DNA of 64,000 nt from Pseudotabrizicola formosa (GCF_002900965.1 NZ_PJOM01000003.1:186001-250000); one strand, 5' to 3'; shown: positions 1 through 11,025, counted from the first letter of the stretch. The notes: generated by a model not told the origin, from the letters alone. Numbers and translations are program-made.

Positions 1-1
1 T

Positions 2-2740
2 GCGCCAATCATCGTGCCGTCGCAGGATATGGTCCTTGGTCTGTACTACACGACCATGGAACGCAAAGGCATGGTCGGCGAAGGCATGATGTTCACCAAT
101 GTGGACGAAGTTGAACATGCCCTTGCCGCAGGTGCGGTGCATCTGCACGCCAAGATTCAGGCGCGCATCAAGCAGATCGACACGCATGGCAACGAAGTGT
201 GGAAACGCTACGAAACCACACCGGGCCGTCTGCGTCTGGGCAACCTGCTTCCGCTGAACGCGAAGGCACCGTTCGAACTGGTCAACCGCCTGCTCCGGAA
301 GAAAGACGTGCAGAACGTCATCGACACTGTCTACCGCTATTGCGGTCAGAAAGAGTCGGTCATCTTCTGCGATCAGATCATGGGCATGGGCTTCCGCGAG
401 GCGTTCAAGGCCGGCATCTCGTTCGGCAAGGACGACATGCTGATCCCGGAAAACAAGTGGGACATCGTGGGCGAAGTCCGCGATCAGGTGAAGGAATTCG
501 AACAACAGTACATGGACGGCCTGATCACTCAGGGCGAAAAGTACAACAAGGTTGTCGATGCCTGGTCGAAGTGCAACGACAAGCTGACCGAAGCCATGAT
601 GTCGACCATTTCGGCCCCGCGCTTCAATGAAGAGGGTGCGGAGCAGGAACCGAACTCGGTCTATATGATGGCCCACTCCGGTGCCCGGGGTTCGGTCAGC
701 CAGATGAAACAGCTGGGCGGGATGCGCGGCCTGATGTCGAAGCCAAATGGCGCGATCATCGAGACGCCGATCATCTCGAACTTCAAGGAAGGTCTGACCG
801 TTCTTGAATACTTCAACTCCACCCACGGTGCCCGCAAGGGTCTGTCGGATACGGCGTTGAAGACCGCGAACTCGGGCTACCTGACCCGCCGTCTGGTGGA
901 CGTGGCGCAGGATTGCATCGTGCGGGCCCATGATTGTGGTACCGACCGAGCGATCACGGCACAGGCCGCCGTCAACGACGGGGAAGTGATCCAGACGCTG
1001 GCAGACCGCGTCCTTGGCCGGGTCTCGGCTGATGATGTGCTGGTTCCGGGAACGGACGAGGTTCTTGTTGCTGCGGGCGAGCTGATCGACGAGCGTCGGT
1101 CCGACCTGATCGATCAGGCCGGTGTTGCCGTCATGCGTATCCGGTCCCCGCTGACCTGTGAGGCAGAGGAGGGCGTTTGCGCCATGTGCTACGGGCGCGA
1201 CCTTGCCCGTGGGACGCTGGTCAACAGCGGTGAGGCGGTCGGCATCATCGCCGCCCAGTCCATCGGTGAACCCGGCACCCAGCTGACGATGCGGACCTTC
1301 CACATCGGGGGCATTGCGCAGGGCGGCCAGCAGTCGTTCCTGGAAGCCAGCCAGGAAGGCAAGATCGAGTTCCGCAACGCGAACCTTCTGGAAAACGCGA
1401 TGGGCGAGCTGATCGTGATGGGCCGGAACATGTCGATTGCGATCATCGACGATGTGGGTCAGGAGCGGGCGGTTCACAAGATCACCTATGGCTCCAAGAT
1501 CCACGTCAAGGACGGGGCCGAGGTCAAGCGCGGTGCCAAACTGTTCGAATGGGACCCCTATACTCTGCCGATCATCGCCGAAAAGGGCGGGGTTGCGAAG
1601 TTCGTGGATCTGATCTCGGGGATTTCGGTCCGCGATGATACCGACGATGCGACTGGCATGACCCAGAAGATCGTGTCCGACTGGCGTTCCGCGCCCAAGG
1701 GCAATGATCTGAAGCCAGAGGTCATCGTGATGGATCCGGCCACGGGTGAACCGGTGCGCGGCGAAAACGGCAATCCGATTTCCTATCCGATGTCGGTGGA
1801 CGCGATCCTCTCTGTCGAAGAGGGCCAGGACATCCGGCCGGGCGACGTTGTGGCCCGGATCCCGCGCGAAGGCGCCAAGACCAAGGACATCACCGGGGGT
1901 CTCCCCCGCGTGGCGGAACTGTTCGAGGCCCGTCGCCCGAAAGATCACGCGATCATCGCGGAAATGGACGGCTACGTCCGCTTCGGCAAGGACTACAAGA
2001 ACAAGCGTCGCATCACGGTCGAACCCGTGGATGAGACGATGACGGCCGTCGAATACATGATCCCCAAGGGCAAGCACATTCCGGTTCAGGAGGGTGATTT
2101 TGTCCAGAAGGGCGACTACATCATGGACGGCAACCCGGCTCCGCACGATATTCTGCGGATCATGGGCGTCGAGGCGCTTGCAAACTACATGATCGACGAA
2201 GTGCAGGATGTGTACCGCCTGCAGGGCGTGAAGATCAACGACAAGCACATCGAGGTGATCGTTCGCCAGATGCTGGTCAAGCTGGAAGTGCTGGACGGTG
2301 GCGATACCACGCTGCTGAAAGGCGAGCAGATCGAGAAGATCGAGCTGGACGAAGAGAACGTGAAGGCACGCAATCGCGGTGGCCGTGAAGCCCGGGCAGA
2401 ACCCGTGCTCTTGGGGATCACCAAGGCGTCCTTGCAGACCCGGTCGTTCATCTCGGCAGCGTCCTTCCAGGAAACCACGCGGGTGCTGACCGAGGCTTCG
2501 GTGCAGGGCAAGCGCGACAAGCTGGTCGGTCTGAAAGAAAACGTCATCGTCGGCCGGTTGATCCCGGCTGGCACCGGCGGGGCCACAAGCAAGGTCAAGA
2601 AGATTGCGGCCGATCGGGACACCGATGTGATCGAGGCGCGTCGGGGGGAGGCTGAACAGGCCGCTGCTCTGGCCGCCCCGATGGAAGACGTGATGGTCAA
2701 GGACGCCCCCTTGTCTGACCCGTTCGACAGCCGGGATTGA
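2..2740 (+). CDS. rpoC: RNA polymerase beta' subunit, C-terminal part (5' truncated)
   Basis: Catalytic beta' subunit of RNA polymerase. The reading frame is open from the window edge, so the N-terminal third, including the catalytic DFDGD loop, lies outside. Visible are the bridge helix/trigger loop region ([44 protein letters not shown]) and the second zinc site, made by the Cys of HDCG and the C-x6-C-x2-C of [12 protein letters not shown]. The C-terminus ends in an acidic tail after the [12 protein letters not shown] motif. No internal start should be annotated; the apparent GTG at 14 is simply an in-frame codon. An intrinsic terminator follows 20 bases after the stop, closing the rpoBC operon. 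Confidence 0.99.
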   Translation, partial: APIIVPSQDMVLGLYYTTMERKGMVGEGMMFTNVDEVEHALAAGAVHLHAKIQARIKQIDTHGNEVWKRYETTPGRLRLGNLLPLNAKAPFELVNRLLRKKDVQNVIDTVYRYCGQKESVIFCDQIMGMGFREAFKAGISFGKDDMLIPENKWDIVGEVRDQVKEFEQQYMDGLITQGEKYNKVVDAWSKCNDKLTEAMMSTISAPRFNEEGAEQEPNSVYMMAHSGARGSVSQMKQLGGMRGLMSKPNGAIIETPIISNFKEGLTVLEYFNSTHGARKGLSDTALKTANSGYLTRRLVDVAQDCIVRAHDCGTDRAITAQAAVNDGEVIQTLADRVLGRVSADDVLVPGTDEVLVAAGELIDERRSDLIDQAGVAVMRIRSPLTCEAEEGVCAMCYGRDLARGTLVNSGEAVGIIAAQSIGEPGTQLTMRTFHIGGIAQGGQQSFLEASQEGKIEFRNANLLENAMGELIVMGRNMSIAIIDDVGQERAVHKITYGSKIHVKDGAEVKRGAKLFEWDPYTLPIIAEKGGVAKFVDLISGISVRDDTDDATGMTQKIVSDWRSAPKGNDLKPEVIVMDPATGEPVRGENGNPISYPMSVDAILSVEEGQDIRPGDVVARIPREGAKTKDITGGLPRVAELFEARRPKDHAIIAEMDGYVRFGKDYKNKRRITVEPVDETMTAVEYMIPKGKHIPVQEGDFVQKGDYIMDGNPAPHDILRIMGVEALANYMIDEVQDVYRLQGVKINDKHIEVIVRQMLVKLEVLDGGDTTLLKGEQIEKIELDEENVKARNRGGREARAEPVLLGITKASLQTRSFISAASFQETTRVLTEASVQGKRDKLVGLKENVIVGRLIPAGTGGATSKVKKIAADRDTDVIEARRGEAEQAAALAAPMEDVMVKDAPLSDPFDSRD

Positions 2741-2760
2741 TCTGACCCATTGAAACATCA

Positions 2761-2797
2761 ACCCCCGCCGACAGTGATGTCGGCGGGGGTTTTCTTT
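2761..2797 (+). terminator. Intrinsic terminator of the rpoBC operon
   Basis: A perfect 13-bp stem, ACCCCCGCCGACA paired with TGTCGGCGGGGGT, closes on a four-base loop and is followed by TTTCTTTT. It starts 20 bases after the rpoC stop. The next 210 bases up to aztD hold an AT-rich patch (about 2837-2905), unusual for this GC-rich sequence, and the Zur-like site, but no gene. Confidence 0.92.
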
Positions 2798-2971
2798 TGT
2801 GCGGAGTGGGCCCGGCTGCCCGAGGTGTCCCACTGTGTTACAAGATTTTATAATAAGAAAATCAATGAGTTGAAATTCTGAGTTTACCTATTTTTAACAC
2901 TCACCACAGGACGGGCCGGGGAGGGGCTGTATCTGGCTGGTTCGGGGCACTCCGCTCTGGTGTAATGCAAT

Positions 2972-2984
2972 GTTATACTGTAAC
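2972..2984. promoter_or_regulatory. Candidate Zur operator upstream of aztD
   Basis: GTTATACTGTAAC is a 13-bp dyad with a single mismatched pair. It matches the alphaproteobacterial Zur pattern GTTATAnTATAAC at all but one base. It lies 30 bases upstream of the aztD start codon, where a repressor would block transcription. Zur control of azt genes is known for the family; assignment here is inference from the motif and the gene. Confidence 0.55.
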
Positions 2985-3014
2985 TGTACCGGACTTAACA
3001 AACCGGAGGTGGGT

Positions 3015-4226
3015 ATGACCCGCATAGCATCTGTATCTTCACGACTTCTGGCCTCTGCCGCGCTGACCGTTCTGTCGGCAGCCGGTGCTTTGGCTGAAGA
3101 CGCTGAAACGCATTATCGCCTGTTCATCGGCGACCACGCTGAAGGTGTGGTTCGCGCGATTGACGCCGAAAGCGGCGAAGCCCTGGCGGCTTTTGACATC
3201 GACATGACCCCGGCCTTGACCGCCAGCGCCAGCGGGCGCTTCGTCTTTGCGGTGCAGGGCGATGCCGCCAAGGTGGCAGTGATCGATACCGGCATCGCGC
3301 TGGAGGATCACGGCGACCATGCCGATATCACGCTTGCAGATCCGGCGCTGCTGGAGATCACCCTGACCGGGACAAAGCCCGCGCATGTGGTCGAAGGGTC
3401 TGGCCGGATCGCGCTGTTTGATGATGGCACCGGCGACGTGACGGTGTTTTCAGAATTGGGGCTGCTGCAGGGTCGCCATGCCCCTGAAACGCTGTCGCCG
3501 GGTGCGGCGCATCACGGGTTGGCCGCGCCGATGGGCGATTACATGGTGGTGTCGGTTCCGCATGACGACCCCGAGCAACCGCGTGTCGGGTTGAAGGTGA
3601 TTGACAAGGCTGGCGCGCAGATCGGCGAGGTCATGCCCTGCCCCGCTGTGCATGGGCAGGCGCAATCGGCGCGGGTTTTTGCCTTTGGCTGCAAGGATGG
3701 CGTGGTCTTTGCATCGCCGGGGCAGGCGGGTGCCGCACCGGACCTGATTCATGTGCCGACCGCTGAACTGGGGGAGGGCAATGTCTCGACCCTCAAGGGC
3801 GGCACGGCGCTGCAGGTCTTTCTTGGCAATTATGGACCTGATGCCGTGGTTCTGATCGAGCCGGGCAGTGACGCCCCGTTCCGCAAGATTGACCTGCCGA
3901 CGCGGCGGGTGGATTTTGCGCTGGACCCGGTGATTGCGCGCAACGTCTATATCTTGACCGAAGACGGACAGCTGCACCTGCTGGACATCCTTTCCGGCGA
4001 GATCAAGCAGAGTGTGACAGTGACCGACCCCTATTCGATGGATGGCCACTGGCGCGACCCGCGCCCGCGTCTGGCGGTGGCGGGCGACCATATCGCGATC
4101 ACTGATCCGTTGCAGGGGATGGTGCGCATGATCTCGACCGAGACTCTGACCGAGGTGCGGCAGATCCCGGTGGAGGGCGTTCCCTATACCATAATTGCTG
4201 TCGGTGGATCTGGCGCGACGCATTGA
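3015..4226 (+). CDS. aztD: Periplasmic zinc metallochaperone AztD
   Basis: A 403-residue secreted protein resembling AztD, the beta-propeller zinc chaperone that passes zinc to the solute-binding protein AztC. A signal peptide covers about residues 1-27 (LLASAALTVL, then GALA before the cleavage site). A His/Asp stretch LEDHGDHAD at about 96-103 and the conserved TGTKPAHVVEG segment match the family. The ATG at 3015 is chosen because GGAGG sits 5 bases upstream and the signal peptide begins there; the frame is open further upstream but without a ribosome site. AztD normally follows aztABC, but here it stands alone between rpoC and unrelated genes. A Zur-like operator lies just upstream. Confidence 0.85.
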   Translation: MTRIASVSSRLLASAALTVLSAAGALAEDAETHYRLFIGDHAEGVVRAIDAESGEALAAFDIDMTPALTASASGRFVFAVQGDAAKVAVIDTGIALEDHGDHADITLADPALLEITLTGTKPAHVVEGSGRIALFDDGTGDVTVFSELGLLQGRHAPETLSPGAAHHGLAAPMGDYMVVSVPHDDPEQPRVGLKVIDKAGAQIGEVMPCPAVHGQAQSARVFAFGCKDGVVFASPGQAGAAPDLIHVPTAELGEGNVSTLKGGTALQVFLGNYGPDAVVLIEPGSDAPFRKIDLPTRRVDFALDPVIARNVYILTEDGQLHLLDILSGEIKQSVTVTDPYSMDGHWRDPRPRLAVAGDHIAITDPLQGMVRMISTETLTEVRQIPVEGVPYTIIAVGGSGATH

Positions 4227-4246
4227 GCCGCCGCTGGCAAGGGATG

Positions 4247-4270
4247 GGGGCGGGACTGTGGTCCTGCCCC
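4247..4270. terminator. Hairpin between convergent genes
   Basis: GGGGCGGGAC and GTCCTGCCCC form a 10-bp stem with one G-T pair and a TGTG loop, in the 67-base gap between aztD and the convergent gene at 4294. There is no clear T-run, so a bidirectional terminator role is only plausible. Confidence 0.45.
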
Positions 4271-4293
4271 TGTCATCGGCGCGTGGCGGGGCG

Positions 4294-4971
4294 TCAGGCG
4301 TCGTCCCCGCTACGGCTGCCTGCGCCAAGGCCCATGCCCATGCCGGCCCCGCCGCCGCCGCCGCCTCCCCCCGCACCACCGCCTGCGCGTGCCGGGTCAC
4401 CGCTCCGGCCACCGGAGCGATTGCCACTGCTCGAGGCGGGGCGGGTGGGGCCCTGGGCCGGGATGGTCACTTCGGGCGGGACCGGATCAAGATCCAGCGC
4501 CCGGCGGATATAGGTCCGCAGCGAGGTCACCAGTTCGCCGGTGTGGATCGGGCGGCCCGCCACCATATCGCGCGCGGCTTGACCGGCCAGCCGCACATGC
4601 TCTTCGGTGCCCAAGAGCAGGATGTCGGACAGCGCGCCTTCGACCGCGTCGCGGATGCGGCGGGCCCGTTCGGCGCCGGGGGAGGCGCTGTCAGAGCCCG
4701 CTTCCCCCTCTGCCTGGGACTGGCTGCGCAGATCGCGCAGGTGGGCGGGGCTGACGGTCAATTGCCCGGTGAATGAGCCGCCCAGCACCTTATAGGCCGC
4801 GATCAGGGTTTTCAGCCGTTCATTGATCTGCCGGTTCATCCGCTGCTGGCGGGCCTGCAGCGTCAGCATCATGACCACCCGGATGCCGACCCCGATCAGG
4901 GTGATCAGCGTCAGACCCAGTAATGTGGTCAGGATGCCTTGCCAGGACGAAAAATCGAAAAACCGCATCAT
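4294..4971 (-). CDS. Unknown membrane-anchored protein with glycine-rich tail
   Basis: About 225 residues, not recognised. One N-terminal transmembrane segment (ILTTLLGLTLITLIGVGIRV) follows a short MMRFFDFSSW start. A basic, probably helical region (QARQQRMNRQINERLKTLIAAYKVLGG) and a middle region with GALSDILLLGTEEHVRLAGQAARDM come next. The C-terminal 60 residues are low complexity: Pro/Ser/Arg, then a poly-glycine run and GMGMGLGAG. Two adjacent ATGs (4971, 4968) follow AGAGG, so the exact start is uncertain. The topology suggests a cytoplasmic domain after a single anchor. It is convergent with aztD and divergent from the DMT permease. Confidence 0.75.
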   Translation of the reverse strand: MMRFFDFSSWQGILTTLLGLTLITLIGVGIRVVMMLTLQARQQRMNRQINERLKTLIAAYKVLGGSFTGQLTVSPAHLRDLRSQSQAEGEAGSDSASPGAERARRIRDAVEGALSDILLLGTEEHVRLAGQAARDMVAGRPIHTGELVTSLRTYIRRALDLDPVPPEVTIPAQGPTRPASSSGNRSGGRSGDPARAGGGAGGGGGGGGAGMGMGLGAGSRSGDDA

Positions 4972-5124
4972 GCACCTCTGTTTCCATCGGGTCACAGTAG
5001 CAGGCAGACGGGGATTGACCAGCGCGAGGGGCAGGGCAGGCCTATCCATGATTGTACCCCACACATGTCTGCCCCTTTCCGGCGGGCGTCCTGCAACCTA
5101 AGCAGAAAAAAGGGGCAGGAGACG

Positions 5125-6018
5125 ATGATGCAGCTTTCCGACAATGCGCGCGGTGCAATCTATATGATGGTGGCCATGGCGGCCTTCACGCTGAATGACG
5201 CCGCGATGAAGGCCCTGACCCAAGGTGTTCCGCTGTTTCAGGCGATTGCGATGCGCGGGATGCTGATGCTGGTTGGCCTGATCGTGCTGGCGCGGGTGAT
5301 GGGGCAGTGGCAGCCGTCGCTGCCGCGGCGCGATGGCGTTATTGTCGCCGTCCGCTGCCTGGCCGAGATTGTCTCGACAGTCCTGTTTCTGGCGGCCCTG
5401 ATGCATATGCCCTTGGCCAATCTGTCGGCCATCATGCAGGCGCTGCCGCTTGCGGTGACCCTGGCGGCGGCGCTGGTGTTCAAGGACCGCGTCGGCTGGC
5501 GGCGGATGACGGCCATTCTGATTGGCTTTGTCGGGGTGCTGATCATCATTCGCCCGGGCCCGGACGGGTTTGATGTCTGGTCGCTGATGGGGCTGGTGTC
5601 GGTGGCTTTTGTCGTGGTGCGAGATCTGACCACACGGAGTCTCAGCCGCGCGGTGCCTTCGGTGATGGTGGCGGTTTATGCGTCGATTGCCGTGACGCTG
5701 GCTGCGGGGCTGGCCAGCCTGCCTGGCGGCTGGCAGCCCTTGACCCTTGCGCAGGGCGGATTGGTGGTGGCGGCGTCGATGGCGCTGGTGGTGGGCTATC
5801 TGTTTGCGGTGATGGTGATGCGGGTGGGAGACATCAGCTTTGTTGCGCCCTTCCGCTATACCGCGCTGATCTGGGCGATCTTTCTGGGCTGGCTGGTGTT
5901 CGGGTCCTGGCCCGACCCGTTGACCCTGCTGGGTGCTGCACTGGTCGTGGCGACCGGTATCTTTACCCTGTGGCGCGAACGCAAGATCAAGACCCGCCCG
6001 GCACCCTCTGCGCGGTGA
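5125..6018 (+). CDS. DMT-family permease (EamA-type)
   Basis: A 297-residue inner-membrane protein with about ten hydrophobic segments in two related halves, the pattern of EamA drug/metabolite transporters. The first half begins MVAMAAFTLNDAAMKAL and includes LANLSAIMQALPLAVTLAAALVFKDRVGWRR, the typical EamA half-repeat ending. The second half includes GDISFVAPFRYTALIWAIFLGWLVFGSWPD. The C-terminus is short and basic. The start is one of two ATGs (5125, 5128) behind GGAG. The substrate cannot be told from sequence. It is separated from rpsL by the str operon promoter. Confidence 0.9.
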   Translation: MMQLSDNARGAIYMMVAMAAFTLNDAAMKALTQGVPLFQAIAMRGMLMLVGLIVLARVMGQWQPSLPRRDGVIVAVRCLAEIVSTVLFLAALMHMPLANLSAIMQALPLAVTLAAALVFKDRVGWRRMTAILIGFVGVLIIIRPGPDGFDVWSLMGLVSVAFVVVRDLTTRSLSRAVPSVMVAVYASIAVTLAAGLASLPGGWQPLTLAQGGLVVAASMALVVGYLFAVMVMRVGDISFVAPFRYTALIWAIFLGWLVFGSWPDPLTLLGAALVVATGIFTLWRERKIKTRPAPSAR

Positions 6019-6057
6019 TCTGCCCCGGCTTTGCCTTGTGCAGCAAGGGCGCCGCTG

Positions 6058-6086
6058 TTGACAACCCGCGCGACTCCCCCTATACG
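6058..6086 (+). promoter_or_regulatory. Sigma70-type promoter of the str operon
   Basis: TTGACA (6058-6063) and TATACG (6081-6086) are separated by exactly 17 bases. This is the best housekeeping promoter in the window. It precedes rpsL by about 220 bases, so transcription should start near 6093. Confidence 0.82.
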
Positions 6087-6092
6087 CCCGCC

Positions 6093-6306
6093 TATCTGAC
6101 ATGCAGAGAGATCGGCATTTCGGAACCAGAATGCTTGATGTGGTCAAGATCCGGGCTGAAAAGCCCCGATCCTCTGGAAGTCCACCGCGTCATCCCTGCG
6201 ATGGGGATGATTGCGGTTTTGTGCTTTGCGATTCGCGCACGGCACACGTCGAGAAGCAGTGCCCCGAGGTCCGGGGCGAGTATTGACAGCAACACGAGGA
6301 ACGTGA
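6093..6306 (+). other. Long 5' leader of the str operon
   Basis: Roughly 210 bases between the predicted transcription start and the rpsL ATG. It contains GC-rich segments able to pair (around 6238-6280) and an open frame from 6101 to 6286 that I do not accept as a gene. Such a leader may carry translational or attenuation control, but no known motif was recognised. Confidence 0.4.
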
Positions 6307-6678
6307 ATGCCGACTATTCAGCAGCTCATCCGCAAACCGCGGGAGCCTAACGTGCGCAAGTCCAAGTCGCAGCACTTGGAAGGTTGCCCACAGAAGCGTG
6401 GCGTTTGCACGCGCGTCTACACCACCACCCCGAAGAAGCCGAACTCGGCTATGCGGAAAGTCGCCAAGGTGCGTCTGACCAACAGCTTTGAGGTCATCTG
6501 CTACATCCCCGGCGAAAAGCACAACCTTCAGGAGCACTCCGTGGTTCTGATCCGTGGCGGCCGTATCAAAGACCTTCCGGGTGTGCGTTATCACATCCTG
6601 CGCGGTGTTCTGGATACCCAGGGCGTTAAAGATCGTCGTCAGCGTCGTTCGAAATACGGCGCGAAGCGTCCGAAGTGA
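6307..6678 (+). CDS. rpsL: 30S ribosomal protein S12
   Basis: A 123-residue decoding-centre protein of the small subunit. The diagnostic TPKKPNSA loop is intact with lysine at position 43, and [13 protein letters not shown] carries lysine 88, so neither common streptomycin-resistance position is changed. The [11 protein letters not shown] tail is canonical. It opens the str operon, 11 bases before rpsG. An ACGAGGAA ribosome site precedes the ATG. Confidence 0.99.
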   Translation: MPTIQQLIRKPREPNVRKSKSQHLEGCPQKRGVCTRVYTTTPKKPNSAMRKVAKVRLTNSFEVICYIPGEKHNLQEHSVVLIRGGRIKDLPGVRYHILRGVLDTQGVKDRRQRRSKYGAKRPK

Positions 6679-6686
6679 GGGTTTGA

Positions 6687-7160
<474 letters not shown>

Positions 7161-7169
7161 GGGGTTTAC

Positions 7170-9293
7170 ATGGCACGCGACTATCCGCTTGAGCGCTATC
7201 GTAACTTCGGCATCATCGCCCATATCGATGCCGGCAAGACCACCACGTCCGAGCGCATCCTGTATTACACAGGCAAATCCCACAAGATCGGTGAGGTGCA
7301 TGATGGCGCCGCAACGATGGACTGGATGGAGCAAGAGCAAGAGCGTGGAATCACGATCACCTCGGCTGCGACCACCACCTTCTGGGAACGCACCATTGAT
7401 CCGGGTCTGGACCACGCTGCAAAAGACAAATACCGTTTCAACATCATCGACACCCCCGGCCACGTGGACTTCACCATCGAAGTCGAACGGTCGCTTGCGG
7501 TGCTTGATGGCGCTGTCGTCCTTCTGGACGGCAACGCAGGGGTTGAGCCGCAGACCGAAACCGTGTGGCGTCAGGCTGACCGCTACAAGGTTCCGCGGAT
7601 CGTGTTCGTCAACAAGATGGACAAGACCGGCGCAGACTTCATGAAATGCGTGCGCATGATCAAGGACCGGACCGGTGCCAATGCTGTTCCGATCGTTCTT
7701 CCGATCGGCGCCGAAGACAAGCTGGAAGGCATCATCGACCTCGTGACCATGGAAGAATGGGTCTATGAGGGCGAAGATCTGGGCGCCTCCTGGAAGCGCC
7801 AGCCGATCCGTGCCGAGTTGAAGGACGAAGCCGACGAATGGCGTCTGAACCTGCTGGAAACCGCAGTGGGCCAGGACGACGAGGCGATGGAAGCCTATCT
7901 CGAAGGCAATGAGCCGTCGCCGGAAAAGCTGCGCGAGCTGATCCGCAAGGGCACGCTGGCGATCGAGTTCATCCCCGTGATGGCCGGGTCTTCGTTCAAG
8001 AACAAAGGTGTGCAGCCGCTGCTGAACGCCGTGATCGACTATCTGCCCAGCCCGCTGGACGTGCCGCCCTACATGGGCTTTGCCCCGGGTGACGAGTCGG
8101 AAACCCGTAACATCGCCCGTTCGGCCGATGACGCCCAGCCGTTCTCGGCCCTGGCGTTCAAGATCATGAACGACCCCTTCGTGGGCTCGCTGACCTTTAC
8201 CCGGATCTATTCGGGCAAGCTGGCCAAGGGCGACGGCATGCTGAACGCGACCAAGCAGCGCAAAGAGCGCGTTGGCCGCATGATGATGATGCACGCCATC
8301 GAGCGTGAGGAAATCACCGAAGCCTTTGCCGGCGACATCATCGCGCTTGGCGGTCTGAAGGAAACCACCACCGGGGACACCCTGTGTGATCCGGCGGCCC
8401 CCGTTGTTCTGGAAACCATGACCTTCCCGGTCCCGGTGATCGAGATCGCGGTGGAACCGAAAACCAAGGCCGACCAGGAAAAGATGGGCATCGCTTTGGC
8501 CCGTCTGGCGGCCGAGGACCCGTCCTTCCGTGTGGAAACCGATATTGAATCGGGCCAGACCATCATGAAGGGCATGGGCGAACTTCACCTCGACATCCTC
8601 GTTGACCGCATGCGTCGCGAGTTCAAGGTCGAGGCGAACATCGGTGCCCCACAGGTGGCCTATCGTGAGACGATTTCGCGCGAGCATGAAATCGACTACA
8701 CGCACAAGAAGCAGACCGGTGGTACGGGGCAGTTTGCCCGCGTGAAGCTGGTGATCTCGCCGACGGAGCCGGGCGAAGGCTATTCGTTCGAAACCAAGAT
8801 CGTTGGTGGTGCGGTGCCGAAGGAATACATCCCCGGTGTCGAAAAAGGCATCAAGTCGGTGATGGATTCCGGTCCGCTGGCAGGCTTCCCGGTCATCGAC
8901 TTCAAGGTTGCCCTGATCGACGGCGCTTACCACGATGTGGACTCCAGCGTTCTGGCGTTCGAAATCGCGTCGCGCGCCGCAATGCGCGAAGGGCTGAAGA
9001 AGGCCGGCGCGAAACTGCTGGAACCGATCATGAAAGTCGAAGTCGTTACCCCGGAAGAATATACCGGCGGCGTCATCGGCGACCTGACCTCGCGTCGGGG
9101 CATGGTGACCGGCCAGGACAGCCGCGGCAATGCCAACGTGATCTCTTCGATGGTCCCGCTGGCAAACATGTTCGGCTACATCAACACGCTGCGCTCGATG
9201 ACAAGCGGACGCGCCGTGTTCTCGATGGAGTTCGATCACTACGACGCGGTGCCGCAGAACATCTCGGACGAGATCCAGAAGAAATACGCTTAA
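7170..9293 (+). CDS. fusA: Translation elongation factor G
   Basis: A 707-residue GTPase that drives ribosomal translocation. The nucleotide-binding motifs are intact: [13 protein letters not shown] (G1), DTPGHVDF (G3) and NKMDK (G4). The switch I segment [18 protein letters not shown] is present. Domain IV contains the [14 protein letters not shown] region, and domain V the [21 protein letters not shown] signature. Length is standard. A REP pair begins 4 bases after the stop and separates it from tuf. Confidence 0.99.
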   Translation: MARDYPLERYRNFGIIAHIDAGKTTTSERILYYTGKSHKIGEVHDGAATMDWMEQEQERGITITSAATTTFWERTIDPGLDHAAKDKYRFNIIDTPGHVDFTIEVERSLAVLDGAVVLLDGNAGVEPQTETVWRQADRYKVPRIVFVNKMDKTGADFMKCVRMIKDRTGANAVPIVLPIGAEDKLEGIIDLVTMEEWVYEGEDLGASWKRQPIRAELKDEADEWRLNLLETAVGQDDEAMEAYLEGNEPSPEKLRELIRKGTLAIEFIPVMAGSSFKNKGVQPLLNAVIDYLPSPLDVPPYMGFAPGDESETRNIARSADDAQPFSALAFKIMNDPFVGSLTFTRIYSGKLAKGDGMLNATKQRKERVGRMMMMHAIEREEITEAFAGDIIALGGLKETTTGDTLCDPAAPVVLETMTFPVPVIEIAVEPKTKADQEKMGIALARLAAEDPSFRVETDIESGQTIMKGMGELHLDILVDRMRREFKVEANIGAPQVAYRETISREHEIDYTHKKQTGGTGQFARVKLVISPTEPGEGYSFETKIVGGAVPKEYIPGVEKGIKSVMDSGPLAGFPVIDFKVALIDGAYHDVDSSVLAFEIASRAAMREGLKKAGAKLLEPIMKVEVVTPEEYTGGVIGDLTSRRGMVTGQDSRGNANVISSMVPLANMFGYINTLRSMTSGRAVFSMEFDHYDAVPQNISDEIQKKYA

Positions 9294-9296
9294 CGG

Positions 9297-9353
9297 TGCG
9301 GCGGGGTTAACCCCGCCCTACCAATCCCGTAGGGCGGGGCGATCCCCGCCGCA
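9297..9353. repeat. Inverted REP pair (BIME) between fusA and tuf
   Basis: Two REP units in opposite orientation: TGCGGCGGGG-TTAA-CCCCGCC ending in CTAC, a 6-base spacer, then GTAG followed by the mirrored hairpin with a CGAT loop. The whole element can fold into one long hairpin. It sits inside the str operon, 4 bases after the fusA stop and 28 before tuf, where it may stabilise mRNA ends or uncouple tuf expression. Confidence 0.9.
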
Positions 9354-9381
9354 TCCGACACATGAATGAGGAGTTGCCCAG

Positions 9382-10557
9382 ATGGCAAAGGCAAAGTTTG
9401 AACGGAACAAACCGCACGTCAACATTGGCACGATTGGCCACGTTGACCACGGCAAGACGACGCTGACGGCGGCGATCACGAAGTATTATGGCGAATTCCG
9501 CGCCTATGACCAGATTGACGGTGCGCCGGAAGAGCGGGCCCGTGGGATCACGATTTCGACCGCTCACGTTGAATATGAAACCCCGAACCGTCATTACGCC
9601 CACGTCGACTGCCCCGGCCACGCTGACTATGTGAAGAACATGATCACCGGTGCGGCGCAGATGGACGGTGCCATTCTGGTCTGTGCGGCCTCGGACGGCC
9701 CGATGCCGCAGACGCGCGAGCACATCCTGCTCGGCCGTCAGGTCGGCATTCCCTACATGGTCTGCTACATGAACAAGGTTGACCTTGTGGATGACGAAGA
9801 GCTGATCGAGCTGGTGGAAATGGAAATCCGCGAGCTGTTCTCGTCCTACGAATACCCGGGCGATGACATTCCGATCATCAAGGGCTCGGCCCATCAGGCG
9901 ATGATCGGTGAGCGCAAGGACATCGGCGAAGATTCGATCCACGCCCTGATGAAGGCCGTTGACGAATATATCCCGACCCCGGCGCGTGCGGTTGACCAGC
10001 CGTTCCTGATGCCGATCGAAGACGTGTTCTCGATCTCGGGCCGCGGCACGGTTGTGACCGGTCGTGTGGAGCGTGGCGTGATCAACGTTGGCGACGAAGT
10101 GGAAATCGTCGGCATCCGCGACACCAAGAAGTCAGTCTGCACCGGCGTGGAAATGTTCCGCAAGCTCTTGGATCGTGGTGAGGCTGGCGACAACGTCGGC
10201 GTGCTGCTGCGCGGCATCGACCGTGAAGGCGTGGAACGTGGCCAGGTGCTGTGCAAGCCGAAGTCGGTGAACCCGCACACCAAGTTCGAAGCCGAGGCCT
10301 ATATCCTGACCAAGGAAGAAGGCGGCCGTCACACGCCGTTCTTTGCGAACTACCGTCCGCAGTTCTACTTCCGCACCACCGACGTGACCGGGATGGTTCA
10401 GCTGCCCGAAGGCACCGAGATGGTGATGCCGGGCGACAACCTGAAGTTCAACGTCGAACTGATCGCCCCGATCGCGATGGAAGAAAAACTGCGCTTCGCC
10501 ATCCGCGAAGGCGGCCGCACCGTCGGCGCAGGCGTGGTGTCGAAAATCATCGCCTGA
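9382..10557 (+). CDS. tuf: Translation elongation factor Tu
   Basis: A 391-residue GTPase delivering aminoacyl-tRNA to the ribosome. [18 protein letters not shown] and [11 protein letters not shown] mark the GTPase domain. [16 protein letters not shown] is switch I/II, and domains 2 and 3 end in [24 protein letters not shown] ribosome site precedes the ATG. It is the last gene of the str operon. Alphaproteobacteria often carry a second tuf copy elsewhere; it is not in this window. Confidence 0.99.
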   Translation: MAKAKFERNKPHVNIGTIGHVDHGKTTLTAAITKYYGEFRAYDQIDGAPEERARGITISTAHVEYETPNRHYAHVDCPGHADYVKNMITGAAQMDGAILVCAASDGPMPQTREHILLGRQVGIPYMVCYMNKVDLVDDEELIELVEMEIRELFSSYEYPGDDIPIIKGSAHQAMIGERKDIGEDSIHALMKAVDEYIPTPARAVDQPFLMPIEDVFSISGRGTVVTGRVERGVINVGDEVEIVGIRDTKKSVCTGVEMFRKLLDRGEAGDNVGVLLRGIDREGVERGQVLCKPKSVNPHTKFEAEAYILTKEEGGRHTPFFANYRPQFYFRTTDVTGMVQLPEGTEMVMPGDNLKFNVELIAPIAMEEKLRFAIREGGRTVGAGVVSKIIA

Positions 10558-10604
10558 TCGTACCGAATCCCCTTGTTGTATGGGGGATGACAGGTTAGTG
10601 ACAC

Positions 10605-10633
10605 GCGGCGCGCCCGGAGCCCGGGCGCGCCGC
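10605..10633. terminator. Perfect 13-bp hairpin after tuf
   Basis: GCGGCGCGCCCGG and CCGGGCGCGCCGC pair perfectly over 13 bp with an AGC loop, 48 bases after the tuf stop and 69 before rpsJ. No T-run follows, so it may act as an mRNA 3'-end stabiliser or a weak terminator between the str and S10 operons. Confidence 0.6.
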
Positions 10634-10701
10634 AGACCATCCACAAATGTGAACCTATGGGCCGGGCATGTTGCCCTGTCTACGTTCCGAAGGAACAAGA
10701 A

Positions 10702-11010
10702 ATGCAAGGTCAGACCATTCGCATTCGCCTGAAGGCCTTCGATTACCGCGTGCTGGACGCCAGCACCCAGGAAATCGTCAATACGGCCAAACGCACAGGC
10801 GCACAGGTTCGCGGGCCGATCCCGCTGCCGAACAAGATTGAGAAATTCACGGTTCTCCGTGGTCCGCATATCGACAAGAAGTCGCGCGACCAGTGGGAAA
10901 TCCGCACGCACAAGCGTCTTCTTGATATCGTCGATCCGACCCCGCAGACCGTGGACGCGCTGATGAAGCTCGACCTGGCTGCCGGCGTTGACGTCGAAAT
11001 CAAAGTATAA
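10702..11010 (+). CDS. rpsJ: 30S ribosomal protein S10
   Basis: A 102-residue small-subunit protein that also works as NusE in antitermination complexes. The start at 10702 ([14 protein letters not shown]) follows AAGGA by 7 bases. An upstream extension in the same frame lacks a ribosome site and has no family support. [31 protein letters not shown] and [11 protein letters not shown] are canonical. It opens the S10 gene run, 15 bases before rplC. Confidence 0.98.
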   Translation: MQGQTIRIRLKAFDYRVLDASTQEIVNTAKRTGAQVRGPIPLPNKIEKFTVLRGPHIDKKSRDQWEIRTHKRLLDIVDPTPQTVDALMKLDLAAGVDVEIKV

Positions 11011-11025
11011 GGGGGCACGAAACAG

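Noticed and set aside
6101-6286. A 61-codon frame in the str leader
   Set aside because: No ribosome site, no recognisable protein, and it starts a few bases after the predicted transcription start; better read as leader RNA.
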